From assembly GCF_000218685.1 (NCBI RefSeq), contig NW_006763290.1, positions 597,540 to 661,539 of the forward strand: DNA of 64,000 nt, given 5' to 3'. The notes beneath the pieces are model-generated. The model was not told where the DNA came from and searched no databases. It saw only the letters and a list, made by a program, of their open reading frames with translations. Within the stretch, counting starts at the first letter, position 1, and each line of letters opens with the position of its first letter. A program made the position numbers and the translations under genes. Shown piece by piece: positions 30,796 through 41,468 of this stretch. The DNA is from Serpula lacrymans var. lacrymans S7.9. Its lineage: Eukaryota; Basidiomycota; Agaricomycetes; Boletales; Serpulaceae.

Positions 30796-31274
30796 AAGCC
30801 TGCAACCTTCTAAGGTTTATACAACTAAATCATCAAGACTGTTTTGCAGGTCTTGCTCCCTTGAAAATATTCTTAGCTTCGTCCATGAAAAATATAGCGA
30901 TGTTTTATGGCGCGTTTTCGATTTAACAACGGAAGAAAGTCGTAGCCCAAGAAGACTGATTCCTCCGTGTCTCATTCCAATGATTACTTATTATGATGCA
31001 TGGCAACTGGATGCAAAAAAGTCACGCAATTGGAGAACCACAAACTATATTTCACCTAGTTATGTAGGATGTCATTTCAGGGCCCAGGACAAGCTAAAAA
31101 ATTCAAAGTACAAACTGGCTGTGAGAGGTTGGTCGCGTGGATTACGGTCCTGGACACGACATTCCCTGTATTTGCAGACGGTTTGGGATTGAAATTCAAG
31201 TTTTTCACTGAGCAGAATCTGGTCTACGTGTAAATATTATATTATTCACAGACACTGCCAGCCCACATAAGACT
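30796..31274. other. Downstream of CK2 alpha; no assigned gene
   Basis: A plus-strand frame overlapping the last CK2 exon stays open to 31,192, but its sequence matches no family and it begins inside the CK2 coding region. It is treated as 3' flanking sequence. Confidence 0.35.
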
Positions 31275-31340
31275 AGGTCCAACCTGTGGCTCTGCCACTG
31301 GTGCCATGTTTTTGCTATATGATAAAAAATAATATCATGG
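31275..31340 (+). repeat. SINE/LINE-like 3' tail, copy 2
   Basis: Reads TAGGTCCAACCTGTGGCTCT, GCCACTGGTGCCATGTTTTT and then an AT-rich tail with TGATAAAAAATAATATCAT. It is the counterpart of 12,887-12,970 on the opposite strand. Confidence 0.45.
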
Positions 31341-32897
31341 CCCTGACATCTTGCATTCTACAGTGCATTATTGAAGATACATTATTTCATTATCACTGGT
31401 ACATTAACACTAGCAAAATCACTTATTAAAGTAAGGGTTACCAGTGCTTCTCAGTGGACAGGGGACAGGTCATCACCTCCCCTGCAGGCACATTCAACAT
31501 TCCAGCGAATGGAAGAGTGAATACAGAGGAAATAGCGAGTAAAAAAGAGGCCCACGGTATCTCAACAACAACTGGTTATGTGGTTCAATCCAAAAAGGGT
31601 ATAAAAGCTCCTGGAAAGATACTAAGATAGGCCTTATCCACAATCAACGCCATCACATGACAAATCGTAGTGGTGTGTTTGTGCCAGTCCCCGACTCCTT
31701 TTTCAGATTTAGGGCAGGACATGACATCATATATTCTCAAAAATAACGCTAAACAATAACATAACATGTATATATAGCCAACACAAGAAGAAACACACAA
31801 TACAGCTATAGATGATGGCAACAAAGAAGATGTATGTCCAAAAAACTTTGTATATTGAACTTCCAAAAAAAAGAAAGGCTGGTTGGCTGAGTCATCATCA
31901 AAAAGATCCTCAAAAAGAAAGAATGTACGCATTCCATGTTGAACGTCCAAAGGTCATTGATGTTAAGATCAAGCAATATCTGAAATTTCAATGACTGCAT
32001 TTTTGCCAGATATGTTGTTTTCCACCACCAAATTCCTTGCATCAGCTGAATAAAAAACCGTCAAACGACAATGTTACCAGAGGGACACTGAGAACAAATC
32101 TCTATGTGAGTGACAACAGCCCTCTCGGGCCACATATACACATCAGTGGACATCATAAAATATTGGGGATAATATTCAGGATATCAATTTATATCATGAG
32201 GGACGAGCTCGGGAGGGCAGAGCCGCTCATCCAAAACACGTGGTACACAAGAAGGATGATTCTGGAGAAACATGTTATCCGTTATCCTCAATTGAGGAGG
32301 AGAGGATAGGTAGGGGGGAGGAAGAACAGACTAAGCATGAATAAAACGACGAGACAAAAATCTGAACAAGCTTAGATAAAAAAAGAGGACAAAGAAGACA
32401 AAGTTTTGATCAACGTGAATATTAATAAACTATACAGCTATACAGCTTAGGCAATTCCGGCACACTCCAAAACCCGAACCCGAGTTTTTTTCGGCAAAAT
32501 GCGCACATCGAAATATAGACAGCCTAATTTTTACTCCCACAGATAACCCTCCTCCATAAATAGAGTCGGGGAAAGTGTTACACTTCAAGGCAAACACTTC
32601 TCGTTTAAATCAAGTGATTTATAATTTTTGTTTTGCATTGTGTAAGAAGAGATAGGTTTTTTGTGGCAAAGATGAGCCTTAGAGCTTTAGATAACCAAAG
32701 AATTTATGTTGATGATCTCGTTGCTGACCATCACAGGCCAAGTCACATCATGTGATGGCATCAATTGTGGGTGAGGCCTCAATGAGGCCTATCTTAACAA
32801 TGATACAGATTGATAATGATGTAGGAGTCGGACCGACATCCACCCAAAATGCTCACAACAATTGAATTCTGGAAACCTGGATCCTACGGGTCCAGGA
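31341..32897. other. No recognisable gene
   Basis: Short frames only (up to 121 codons) with no recognised motif. A purine-rich patch lies near 32,280-32,400. Confidence 0.35.
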
Positions 32898-33570
32898 ATA
32901 ACAATAATACTGTTAAGTGATCAAAATGTTAAGTCAGTGAACTTGTGCTGTCTGTAAAGTATGTAAACTTGTGTGCAGTATACTGAATTCAAGCAGATAA
33001 TTCATTGAATATTTACAAACATCAGCACATATTGTAATGTAAAAACTCTGTGGTATTACATTGATAAATTGGTGAGAAATAAAAAAAGAGACTCCAGAAA
33101 TGGTAAAAGATGATAATATGATCTGATAATAAAACACTTGAGTAAAAAGGGTAAGAATTTGGGAAAAATCTACTTGCCAGTCATGGATAAAGCCAGTCAG
33201 AATTTTGTGATACACCACATTGACAGTATATCTGTCATTTTGAACCATGTGGAAATAAAACTTTTATTCTCTCTCCTGAAGTGCAGTGAGACGATGCAAC
33301 GTAAAGGTGCCCATGTGAAAACACCGGAACACGTAAATCCAGCCTAACCTGTGTCATTGATTGCCCTTGAAATTTGTTGATGGTCATGGCAAAGGCAATA
33401 CGAACAGGTACTTGACAATGTGATAGCTTGATGGGTAATTCTTCTGATGAAGGTTCCAATGTGAGGCTTGCAATAAAAGCTATTATTCCTGCATGTTTTC
33501 CTCCCAATACACAGCACTTCAATACATTGTAGTTAGAATTTTATGAATGATTCAAAATCATTGCTTTATG
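32898..33570 (-). pseudogene. Helitron helicase C-terminal end, copy 2
   Basis: The minus-strand frame 33,522-33,235 encodes FIASLTLEPSSEELPIKL, VPVRIAFAMTINKFQGQSM (helicase motif V region) and LDLRVPVFSHGHLYVA (motif VI region, here SSHCTS instead of LSRCTS). Downstream sequence to about 32,900 matches copy 1 at 12.4-12.89 kb. Several stops follow. The N-terminal Rep domain is absent. Confidence 0.82.
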
Positions 33571-33829
33571 GCTCTTTAAGCCTGTGCAAGTATTAAAAAC
33601 ATGTAATAAGTGATTACCACCAAGTCTCAGCTGACTTTACCTTTGTTTAAAACTACTGACTTGTGATATGGTAGTTGTATATTGTGACAGTGTCTATATA
33701 GCATTTATGCAAATGCAAGAGTAAATAGAGTTTGTTTTTGCATCATGTAAAATATGTGTCACAACAAGCATAACTAACTTTTGTCACATCCAAAGTTGAC
33801 AAAAAAGTCTGAAAGTAGGTAAAATGTTT
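33571..33829. other. No recognisable feature
   Basis: AT-rich spacer between the Helitron fragment and the palindromic repeats. Confidence 0.4.
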
Positions 33830-33954
33830 AATTGTATTTTGGACCTACAGAATAATGTATTTTTGTTGACATATTTCCATTGATACTATGTTTTGTACAG
33901 AAATATAGAAAAATACATTATTGTGACAACACCTTATAGGTCCAAAATACAATT
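33830..33954. repeat. Small palindromic element
   Basis: AATTGTATTTTGGACCTA at 33,830 is mirrored by TAGGTCCAAAATACAATT ending at 33,954. The next bases are also partly complementary (AATAATGTATTTTT versus AAAAATACATTATT). Total about 125 bp, the size and shape of a foldback MITE. Confidence 0.65.
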
Positions 33955-33962
33955 GAATACAT

Positions 33963-34668
33963 CATTTTTTTGAAATTATTTCTAATTATCTTCCAGACTG
34001 TTTTCATTCTTGAACTGCAGCTTTGATTGTGAATCAAAGCTGTAGTCCAATGATGAACATGTCACATGTGACATAATTCCTTATGTGACAATTTTCTTGA
34101 AATTTGATTGAATCCTGCCAGCTGAGTTGTTCCAAATCTTTTCTAAATATTTTTCACCATTACACCATCATTATCATGCCCAGTAAAAAGTCACAAATGT
34201 AAATATCTAGAAATACCTTGAAATATATAGAAATTGATGAAAATATCTGTAAAAATCAGCAAAGATCAGAAACATTTGAGTAAGCCAAATCTCCAGGTAT
34301 TTTAAGATTTGCCTTGTAGAAATTGGACAAACCACATTTTTAAAAAAAGAGGAAATTTGGAAATTTGGAACATCTATGTATTTGGTGTTATCTGCAAAAT
34401 TCCAGTTGGATCTTCAATCACTCAAAATAACATTGAAAAATCACCAAAAATATTGAATTATCTGTAAGCTATAAAAACATGTAGGTATCACTAGAAAATG
34501 TGAAATAAGAGTTACAAAGTACTGCAAATGTCAGGAAAATTGTCACATAAGGAATTATGTCACATGTGACATGTTCATCATTGGACTACAGCTTTGATTC
34601 ACAATCAAAGCTGCAGTTTAAGGATGAAAATAGTCTGGAAGATAATTAGAAATAATTTCAAAAAAATG
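33963..34668. repeat. Large foldback (inverted repeat) element
   Basis: The left arm 33,963-34,096 and right arm 34,534-34,668 are inverted copies about 134 bp long with few mismatches, separated by about 437 bp of AT-rich spacer. Each arm holds its own hairpin (CAGCTTTGATT-GTG-AATCAAAGCTG) and a CATGTCACATGTGACATG palindrome. No coding sequence was seen in the spacer. Confidence 0.75.
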
Positions 34669-35149
34669 CTGTGGATACGGGTTGGACATTTGTGCCCAAG
34701 CACCACTGGCCAGTCTTCTTTGACTTTCTGTTATCACTATATAATTAGCTTAGATCATTGGACAACCATATCATGAGACACACCATCACTCTGAAGCTCC
34801 AAGACAATGATAGCTTGGAACTCCCTAATCCCAAATCAAGAAGTAATTTTAAAATCAACCTGTGCCAGTACGTGTCACCTTGCCCTTAGATTTCTATGTT
34901 TGGTTACATAAATCAAATAGATTACAACAGAGACTTTTAAAGGAGCAAAATTTTCAACTTCAACTTGCCTTGAAAGAGAAACAGCCCAATTTGAAGACTG
35001 GTTGATCTATTGATGCAGCAAGGGAACTTACCCAGCTAGAACCCAAGAACAGAGCACTGGAAAATGAAGGATTTTCTGTGAATCTCAACATCAATGTCTA
35101 AGATACATGAATTCCGTCTCAAGTCAAAATTAAAGCTTGGGGTTTGAAG
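34669..35149. other. No recognisable gene
   Basis: AT-rich with short frames only. Confidence 0.35.
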
Positions 35150-35463
35150 TACTATTGTAACAAAGACAAAGCTATAAAGGTAGTGAGGGGAGTGGTTACC
35201 CTTAGGATAGGACCAAGTCAGTTGTGGGTAAACAACAGGAGGACTCGCTGAGGAGTCTCCTTGATCTATTGAGGTATATATACTACTACAGTTTGTTTGT
35301 ACATATGTACTGTACAGTTGATGGAGGCAGTGGCTGATGATGTCATGGGGCACAGCCCATGTAACCAGCTCCACTGCGTGAGATATTTGTATCTAAAAAT
35401 AGACAAGGCAGTGCAACACGGGAAGTAGAGTTTGAACAATAATGGAAAGTGCCGCATGGCACA
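35150..35463 (-). repeat. LTR-F fragment
   Basis: In reverse complement it follows the solo LTR at 42,407-42,820: GTGCCATGCGGCACTTTCC, AGTGGAGCTGGTTACATGGG, ATGACATCATCAGCCACTGC, GTATATATACCTCAATAGAT, and the AGGAGACTCCTCAGCGAGTC hairpin core. Both LTR ends are missing. Confidence 0.75.
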
Positions 35464-35969
35464 GGGTTAGTGTTGCCGCAGCTGGTTTAGTCAAGCTGCA
35501 GCTCAATAAGTCACAGTTTGTCAGCTTTGTGGCTTTAAGTAAGCTGCAACTTCTTTAAATTGAACTGTGGCTATTAATATTAAATGGCTTGGCGGCTTAG
35601 TGACTTAACAGCTCAAGATGCAGCTTCCACCTATAACAATCCATGGAAACAATAGACAGTTAGAACTTATACAATAGACAACTCCCATTTGAAACCACAC
35701 CAATAGCAAAATAATTTCAAATTTATGTCAAAAGAATGGCTTCAGAAGTCTGTAGTAAAAAAGAAAATAAAAAAACAAATCTTGTCGTGCTATAAATGAA
35801 AACAGAAAAAAGTGAAGTAACATCCTTATGCAATAGCATTTTGAATACCACACCTTCAAATACCTTTTCCCCCAACTTCTGAGTAATACTCTTCATCCAA
35901 AACTGTTGATTGCTACACAGATGAACTTGGCAAATTGGTAGACATGATGATGTTAGTTCTTTCTGGTTC
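35464..35969. other. No recognisable gene
   Basis: Contains repeated pieces of the type AGCTGCAGCT / CAGCTTTG near 35,480-35,630, but no coding or mobile feature that can be named. Confidence 0.35.
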
Positions 35970-36961
35970 AATCATAGGAATAGTTGTACAAAAAGCCATG
36001 ATGTGCTGCAAGGTTGCAAAATAGATTATGGATATAATGATAGTCAGGATCCTGATCATAGGCGAGTAAACAAGTATACAAGAGGAAGTCATGAAATTCT
36101 TTGAAAAGACCATGACATAGTGCAGCAGGCATAGTGTGAAGCTTCTTCTTCTTAATATGTCTGTACTTCTTCTCTTTGCTGCCCTTGATTCCCTGCCATG
36201 GAAGAGATCCATGGAGAAAATAAAATATAATATAGGTGATTGCTTCCAAGTCATCATGTCAGGATTGCTGGATGACCATGTGAGCATTGCATGATAAATA
36301 GTGAATAGTGCCAACCAACTTCTGGCCATCTTTGTAAGGAATATGTTCACCAGTGATTGAGTGTATGTTTTTTGTGCTTAAGCCAAGATCAATCAAATGC
36401 AGGATACCAGCGCTTCCATTGACACCAAGAAGAAAGTTTTCCGGCTTTAGATCGCGGTGAATAAGATAATAGGAATGAAGAGTTTGAATCCGTGAGATCT
36501 GAGTAGATATGAGCTACATCGTTGTAGTAATAAAAAACACTTTCCATTTGATTAAGCAACATCAGCACCGTCTTAAGGCTAAATTTAAGGCCACATAGAT
36601 TCAAAACTTGTTCCAGTGAAGCTCCCAATAAATCTATGACCATTACGTTGTCGTCTTCATGAGATCCATACCAATATAATTTGGGAAATCCTATGCAACC
36701 TCCAAGTCGTTCATATATCTGTGCCTCTCTCCAAAGATGGGTTGATGAGGTATTGCCAGCTTCCAGCTTAATGGCAACATCCTCATGATTAAGCATATCA
36801 AAGCCACCCTAAACCTCTCCTTTATGATATTGGTATAATTAAAAACAAATTCATAAAATATATGAATATTTACCAAAAGATCCTGAGGCGATATGCTCCT
36901 CCCAGCAGTATTGATAATTGATGATCATGGACAGATCAAATTTGTCCTTTGAGGCAGTCAT
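35970..36961 (-). pseudogene. Casein kinase 1-like gene, damaged
   Basis: Minus-strand reading follows the CK1 family. It starts at ATG 36,961 with DLSMIINYQYCWEEHIASGS (Gly loop region). Next come DVAIKLEAG (catalytic Lys), IYERLGGCIGFPKLYWYG, VMVIDLLGASLEQVLNLC, KFSLKTVLMLLNQM, LIHRDLKPENFLLG (catalytic loop intact), LHLIDLGLSTK, LVGTIHYLSCNAH, DDLEAITYIIFYFLHGSLPW and DPDYHYIHNLFCNL. Lesions: a TGA inside QS*HDD where CK1 has an arginine; an intron before ISRIQ whose donor reads GAAAGT instead of GT; and a one-base frame problem at the first intron. So it is probably a pseudogene or a divergent copy. It is unlike the intact CK2 gene and unrelated to the neighbouring hAT. Confidence 0.75.
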
Positions 36962-37291
36962 CCTGAGGAAAAAGGGAGCCTATATACACCAAGATATACA
37001 CAGAAATAAGGCGGAACAAAAGTTGAGGAAGGATTAGTTGGACTCAGAGTTGGAGTTTGAAAGAACAAAAAGTCTTGTACTATATTTAGCTGCCTGGGAA
37101 AACACGGTACACAAAATAGGACCTCAGTAACAACAAAAGTATGAATTTTTGAATACCTAGACCTACAAGCTGGTAACGCAAATTTTATCAGACTTAGAAG
37201 TTGACAGAATATTGAGAAAAAATCAAAAGGAAAAAATAAGACATAGTACATTTACAGCAAGCCACATATTGTAAATTATAAACATGCCAAT
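36962..37291. other. No recognisable feature
   Basis: Spacer between the CK1-like gene start and the hAT transposase end. Confidence 0.35.
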
Positions 37292-38704
37292 TCACATTTT
37301 CAGAATAGAACGAACAAAAGCAGGTAATAACATTTCCTCTAGAGTATTACAAAATGACATTAAGTTAGATCCATCACGGCATGCAGAGAACTTGAGGATT
37401 TGTAAAGCTTCTATAATGTCAGCACTGAGGCAATTTCTTCTTGGTGTGGCAGTCAAAGCAGCTGAAGAAAACACCCACTTGCGAGGGACTGAGGTTCCTT
37501 AAATTGGGAGGTAGTCCAATGCCATAGAAAATAATGTGGGGAATCTGTGGGAATGCATCTGATAGATGGATGCAAGGAATTGGTATCAAACAGATAAAGT
37601 ATGAATTATTCTTACCTCCCACCACTGAATAATATTGTATTCTTCTCTAGGTAATGCCAGGTAGGCATTATGCTCCTCCTCAATTGATCTCAATCCAGAG
37701 CTAATCCCATGTCTAATAATCTGTACTCCTCAGTCAAAGGACAAATAATGTCTACAGCTTGATGGTTTGTAGTTCCATATAGTTGAGGTGGTTGAAATTG
37801 CTGTGTTTGCGGCTGGCCAGGCTATGTACTAGGAGTAGATATTGTACGGTGATATTTCTGTAACTAAAAAGATTTGTTCCAGTAGAGGTCAGCCTAAATA
37901 GGTTAAGACTACCCACATAGTTCAAAGTATGAGCCTGTGCTGGTTTCATATATTCTATTCCCCATTTTTCACAAATCCAGCTATATTTGATGGCAGGGTT
38001 CAAGACTAAAAAAATAGGAGTTAAATGTATAAGTGATGAATGAAAAGGAAAAGAAGAACATACACATCAAAATAACATAGGCTAGATTCTCATCTGTCTG
38101 ACAATAATAGCCAATAGCTTTATCCAATCCTGCCTGAATATATGGCTTGAGGCGTAAATGTTTATCCTGTAATAACTCCCATCTAGACATGACCAGTTTG
38201 TACACTGGGATAGCTGCAGCTAGGACTGGAACTTTCTCAAAAGACAATGTCTGCTGAGCTAAGTGCGCAACCTTGAAAATAGTACCAAATATAGTGTAAT
38301 GTGAGATTATGATTACATATTGAATAGATACTCACTGAGAGAATTGATTCAAGATCTTTTAGAACTTCCCACTCTTTGGCCATCAACCTATACCTTGTAA
38401 ACTCTGAGTCAGAGTCAGTAACACTTAACTCAGCTACCAGGCACTCAATAGCCTGTATATCTGTTTCAGCATAAAATTCTATTACCAAATATTGTACTCA
38501 CTGGGCGCAATTCTCTAAGCCTCCCTAACATCAAGTAGGTGGAGTCCCACCTTGTCTTTACATCCAATATTAGCTCCAAGGTTGGTAAGGTAACAACCTC
38601 ATTTTTTCCACTTTTATCATGTTTGATGAAAGTCCTACTTTCATTCCCTGCCTTTATAATTTCCTGCAATCGCTCTCGACAGTAAGATGACTTCCTGACA
38701 GCAC
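37292..38704 (-). pseudogene. hAT transposase, C-terminal two thirds
   Basis: Spliced minus-strand pieces read as a fungal hAT transposase: VRKSSYCRERLQEII, LILDVKTRWDSTYLMLGRLR (the conserved RW.ST region), EWEVLKDLESIL, PVYKLVMSRWELLQ, LRLKPYIQAGLDKA, NPAIKYSWICEKW, and the C-terminal dimerisation region EEHNAYLALPREEYNIIQWW with FSSAALTATPRRNCLSADII and EALQILKF. Short introns separate the pieces. The N-terminal BED zinc finger and first catalytic Asp are missing. It is fused directly to Copia-A gag/protease on its upstream side, at about 38,705. Confidence 0.8.
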
Positions 38705-39985
38705 GTACAAATTTTCTTGAAATTGTAAAAGACATGGAATGAGACGAAATGGTGACATTGAAACCACTTGACAAGGTAAATACAAGACTAAGAGGATATT
38801 GTTTTGAAGATCTGGTACGTGGAGCACTCTAGAGAATTCCACAGCCCTAGCCACTTTGCCATTCATCACAGGATTAAACACCATAGTACCAACACCAGCT
38901 AAATAGACAACAGTGTGATCAGCCAGCTTGATTGGCACACAATATGGGGTATAGTGGTGCACCCAATGACGATGAGGTGTCATATGAGAAGTGGCGCCTG
39001 TGTCTGCATTTCAATCAATGTCAGCATCAAGTTGGAGAGGGCAATGAGGATCAGAGGGATGAATGGAACAAAGACTTGCATTTCCAGCTGATTCAGTGAC
39101 CACAGTAGATAAATTGGCATTATTGGGCGAAGATTTGGGCTGCTGAGAGGTATTCTGAGAGTTGCTGGAGCCTGCCTGAGCCTTATTGCCACGCTTGTAG
39201 CGATTCTTAGCACCCTCCACTGCCTGTTGGCGACTAGAAATGTATCTGTGGCATTTGTCTTGGGTATGACCAAGTAAACCACAGAAATCACACTGAACAC
39301 GAGTAGAGGTGGTGGATTGGTTGCAATGATGGCAGTTAGGATGGGTGCAGGTGCTATTGGCAGTGGTAGACGAAGAATGCAAGGCAGAATCGACTTCAGC
39401 ACGACGACGGCAATTGACCTCTTCAGCAAGGAAAGCATCCCTGAGCTGGGTCTTGTCCAAGGTGCCCAGAAGTAGTAGAGATGAAGTGAAGTGGGCATAT
39501 TGATCAGGAAGCGCCCTAATCATGGCCATGCATGTCAATTCATCGTCCAATTCAGACAATGAGAAGCCAGTAGGACGAAGATTTTGAATCTGATGCATGC
39601 CTTCGTCAATTCTGGTCATGAGAGACTGCAGGGACTCGTCCTCCTTCTTTCTGATAGAGAAGAAGTCGTCATAGGCATTAAATCTCGTCCCAGGCTTCTT
39701 AGAGACGTGCACAATTGCCAGTTTCTCCCAGATCTTGACAGGATCATCAATGATGCCATCAAGATGGATGCTGCTCTTTGGTGACATTGAGGTATAATGC
39801 ACCAGCAGCCTTTTCAGCTCTCAACTCCCATTTCTCTATTGCTTCAGCGTCAGTCCCAGGACACTTTTCAGCGCCAGAGACGAGCCTCCACAGTCCCTTG
39901 GTCATCAACCAAGCTTGCATTCACCACTCCACTGGGGGTAGTTAGTGCCAGACAAGGGATGGAACTTGGGATCAGAGTCAGACAT
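38705..39985 (-). pseudogene. Copia-A gag and protease
   Basis: From ATG 39,985 the minus strand encodes DSDPKFHPLSGTNYPQWSGE, the N-terminal gag motif of this copia group. Two one-base frameshifts (about 39,930 and 39,790) lead into a 263-codon frame with IHLDGIIDDPVKIWEKLA, DELTCMAMIRALPDQYA and a CCHC knuckle CDFCGLLGHTQDKC. A single TGA at 39,011-39,013 separates it from the protease NADTGATSHMTPHRHW, where Trp is expected. The protease frame continues to LHVPDLQNNIL before meeting hAT sequence. The element's 5' LTR lies about 1.15 kb upstream. Confidence 0.88.
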
Positions 39986-40524
39986 GATGGGTGTTGTATA
40001 AGACAATAGAGCAATGATAAATGATGTAGGAGACGGCTATAGGCGATGGAATAGTGGCAAAGACAATGGGCAACAGTAGGAGGCGAGCAGATAAGATGGT
40101 GAGGCGGTAGAGAGAGGATATGGAGAGGGTCAGAAAGCGCAAGGATAGGTCCAAATAGGGTCCAAAAAGCGTCTAAAAGCGATCCAGGAGGGTGCTAAGG
40201 CTTCCTAGTGCTGCTACAGGGTTACGCCTGTGTTCCCCTTTCAATTCCACACTGATATTAACAGAGAAATCGCCTCGAGACAGTGTTGGTTAATAGGGCT
40301 TGTATATGAGTCAACAAAGTGACTTAAGCTCCCCAAACACCGCAGACTGAGAGAGGCTCTAGGCAACAGCAAACTGAGGCAATGCAGGCGAGCTTCACAG
40401 TCTATAGGCTTGTTCTATCTGATAATGGACAGAGTAGAGAAGATTGGAGCTTTATGCACACACCAGATATGCCAAAAAGCGACAAATAGGGCAAAAAGTC
40501 GAAATTGATGCAGAGACAGATAAG

Positions 40525-40815
40525 ATGGATGGATTGCCACCAAATCAGAGGTATAGGGAACATTTTTATAGAGTAATAGATGGCCCAAATATCACAAGAA
40601 GTGAAGCACAGGATGTGGAGATATGCAATAGGGGTCCAATAGGGGTGAAAGTGCCAAAAATGCGAACTTCACAGAGGATGATGGAGTGGATGGATTGCCC
40701 CCAAATTGAGGGTGTAAAGTGCAATAGTATAGGGTAGTAGATAGCTCAAATAGGGCCAAGATCCGAGCACAGGATGTGGAGATATGGAATAGGGGGCCAA
40801 AAGGTGATCAAATGA
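40525..40815. repeat. Tandem duplication in the Copia-A leader
   Basis: Two units of about 160 bp: GATTGCCACCAAATCAGAGG at about 40,533 and GATTGCCCCCAAATTGAGGG at about 40,695. Each is followed by a TATAG-GG...ATAGATGGC / AGTAGATAGC part and ACAGGATGTGGAGATATG. It lies in the untranslated leader between the LTR and gag. Confidence 0.6.
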
Positions 40816-41139
40816 TGATGAAGGCTCACAGAAAGATCCAGCTCAAATCCAACCGCTCTGACAGGTCTCCTAGGGTTATTTAGGTCGTAAAAGATGATGG
40901 TAGAAGTTACAGGACGATCAGATAAGGATTGGGCGAGATATGGTGCAGATAAGACCAAAAAAGCGTCCGAAATGGGGGTAACTTGCAACAAGGAGTTGTT
41001 GTTGGAGATCAAGATGAGATCAGAGTAATCTGAGGTGATGGATGAGATAATAAGAGTCCCAGAAGACGATGGATACGATGGATAAGCAGTAGGACACTTG
41101 GATGGTGAGATATGAGGTCAGGAAGATGGCTAGAGCACA

Positions 41140-41151
41140 GGGCTCATAACC
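41140..41151 (-). promoter_or_regulatory. Primer-binding site of Copia-A
   Basis: GGTTATGAGCCC on the minus strand directly follows the LTR end (...TTCTTAATA). It is identical to the Copia-B site at 28,882-28,893. Confidence 0.65.
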
Positions 41152-41466
41152 TATTAAGAACAAAGCTTGAAGGAAGTGTCTAGCCACTTGCTGAGAGCAA
41201 TCAGGGACTGGAACTAGAGTCCAATGTGAGTAACTTTATTATTAGAGAGTATGACAGGTATACAGTACCTAGAGTCCAATGTGAGTAACTAGAGAATAGG
41301 AAGCATTGGACTCTGCAGTACTGTCCGAAGTTTTGTAAACAAAGGTAAGCAAAGCAGCCACAAAGGCAATAGAGAACACAGTCAATAGTGAATGATAGAA
41401 AAATAGATAGAGAAAGGAATGAAAATATATAGGTAGCACAAAGGTGCAGAATCACCAAAACTAACA
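41152..41466 (-). repeat. LTR-A, 5' LTR of Copia-A
   Basis: Minus strand TGTTAGTTTTGGTGATTC to TTGTTCTTAATA. Contains a duplicated GTTACTCACATTGGACTCTA block, with one copy missing in the LTR at 2,006-2,272. Defines the upstream end of the gag/protease fragment. Confidence 0.85.
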
Positions 41467-41468
41467 AT

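Noticed and set aside
30755..31192. 145-codon plus-strand frame downstream of CK2 alpha
   Set aside because: It starts inside the last CK2 exon in another frame, has no recognisable motif and no convincing splice partners; treated as 3' flanking sequence.
31804..32042. Minus-strand frame with aromatic-rich peptide, considered as a Helitron N-terminal part
   Set aside because: No Rep HUH motif or helicase motif could be found, and the Helitron ends lie elsewhere.
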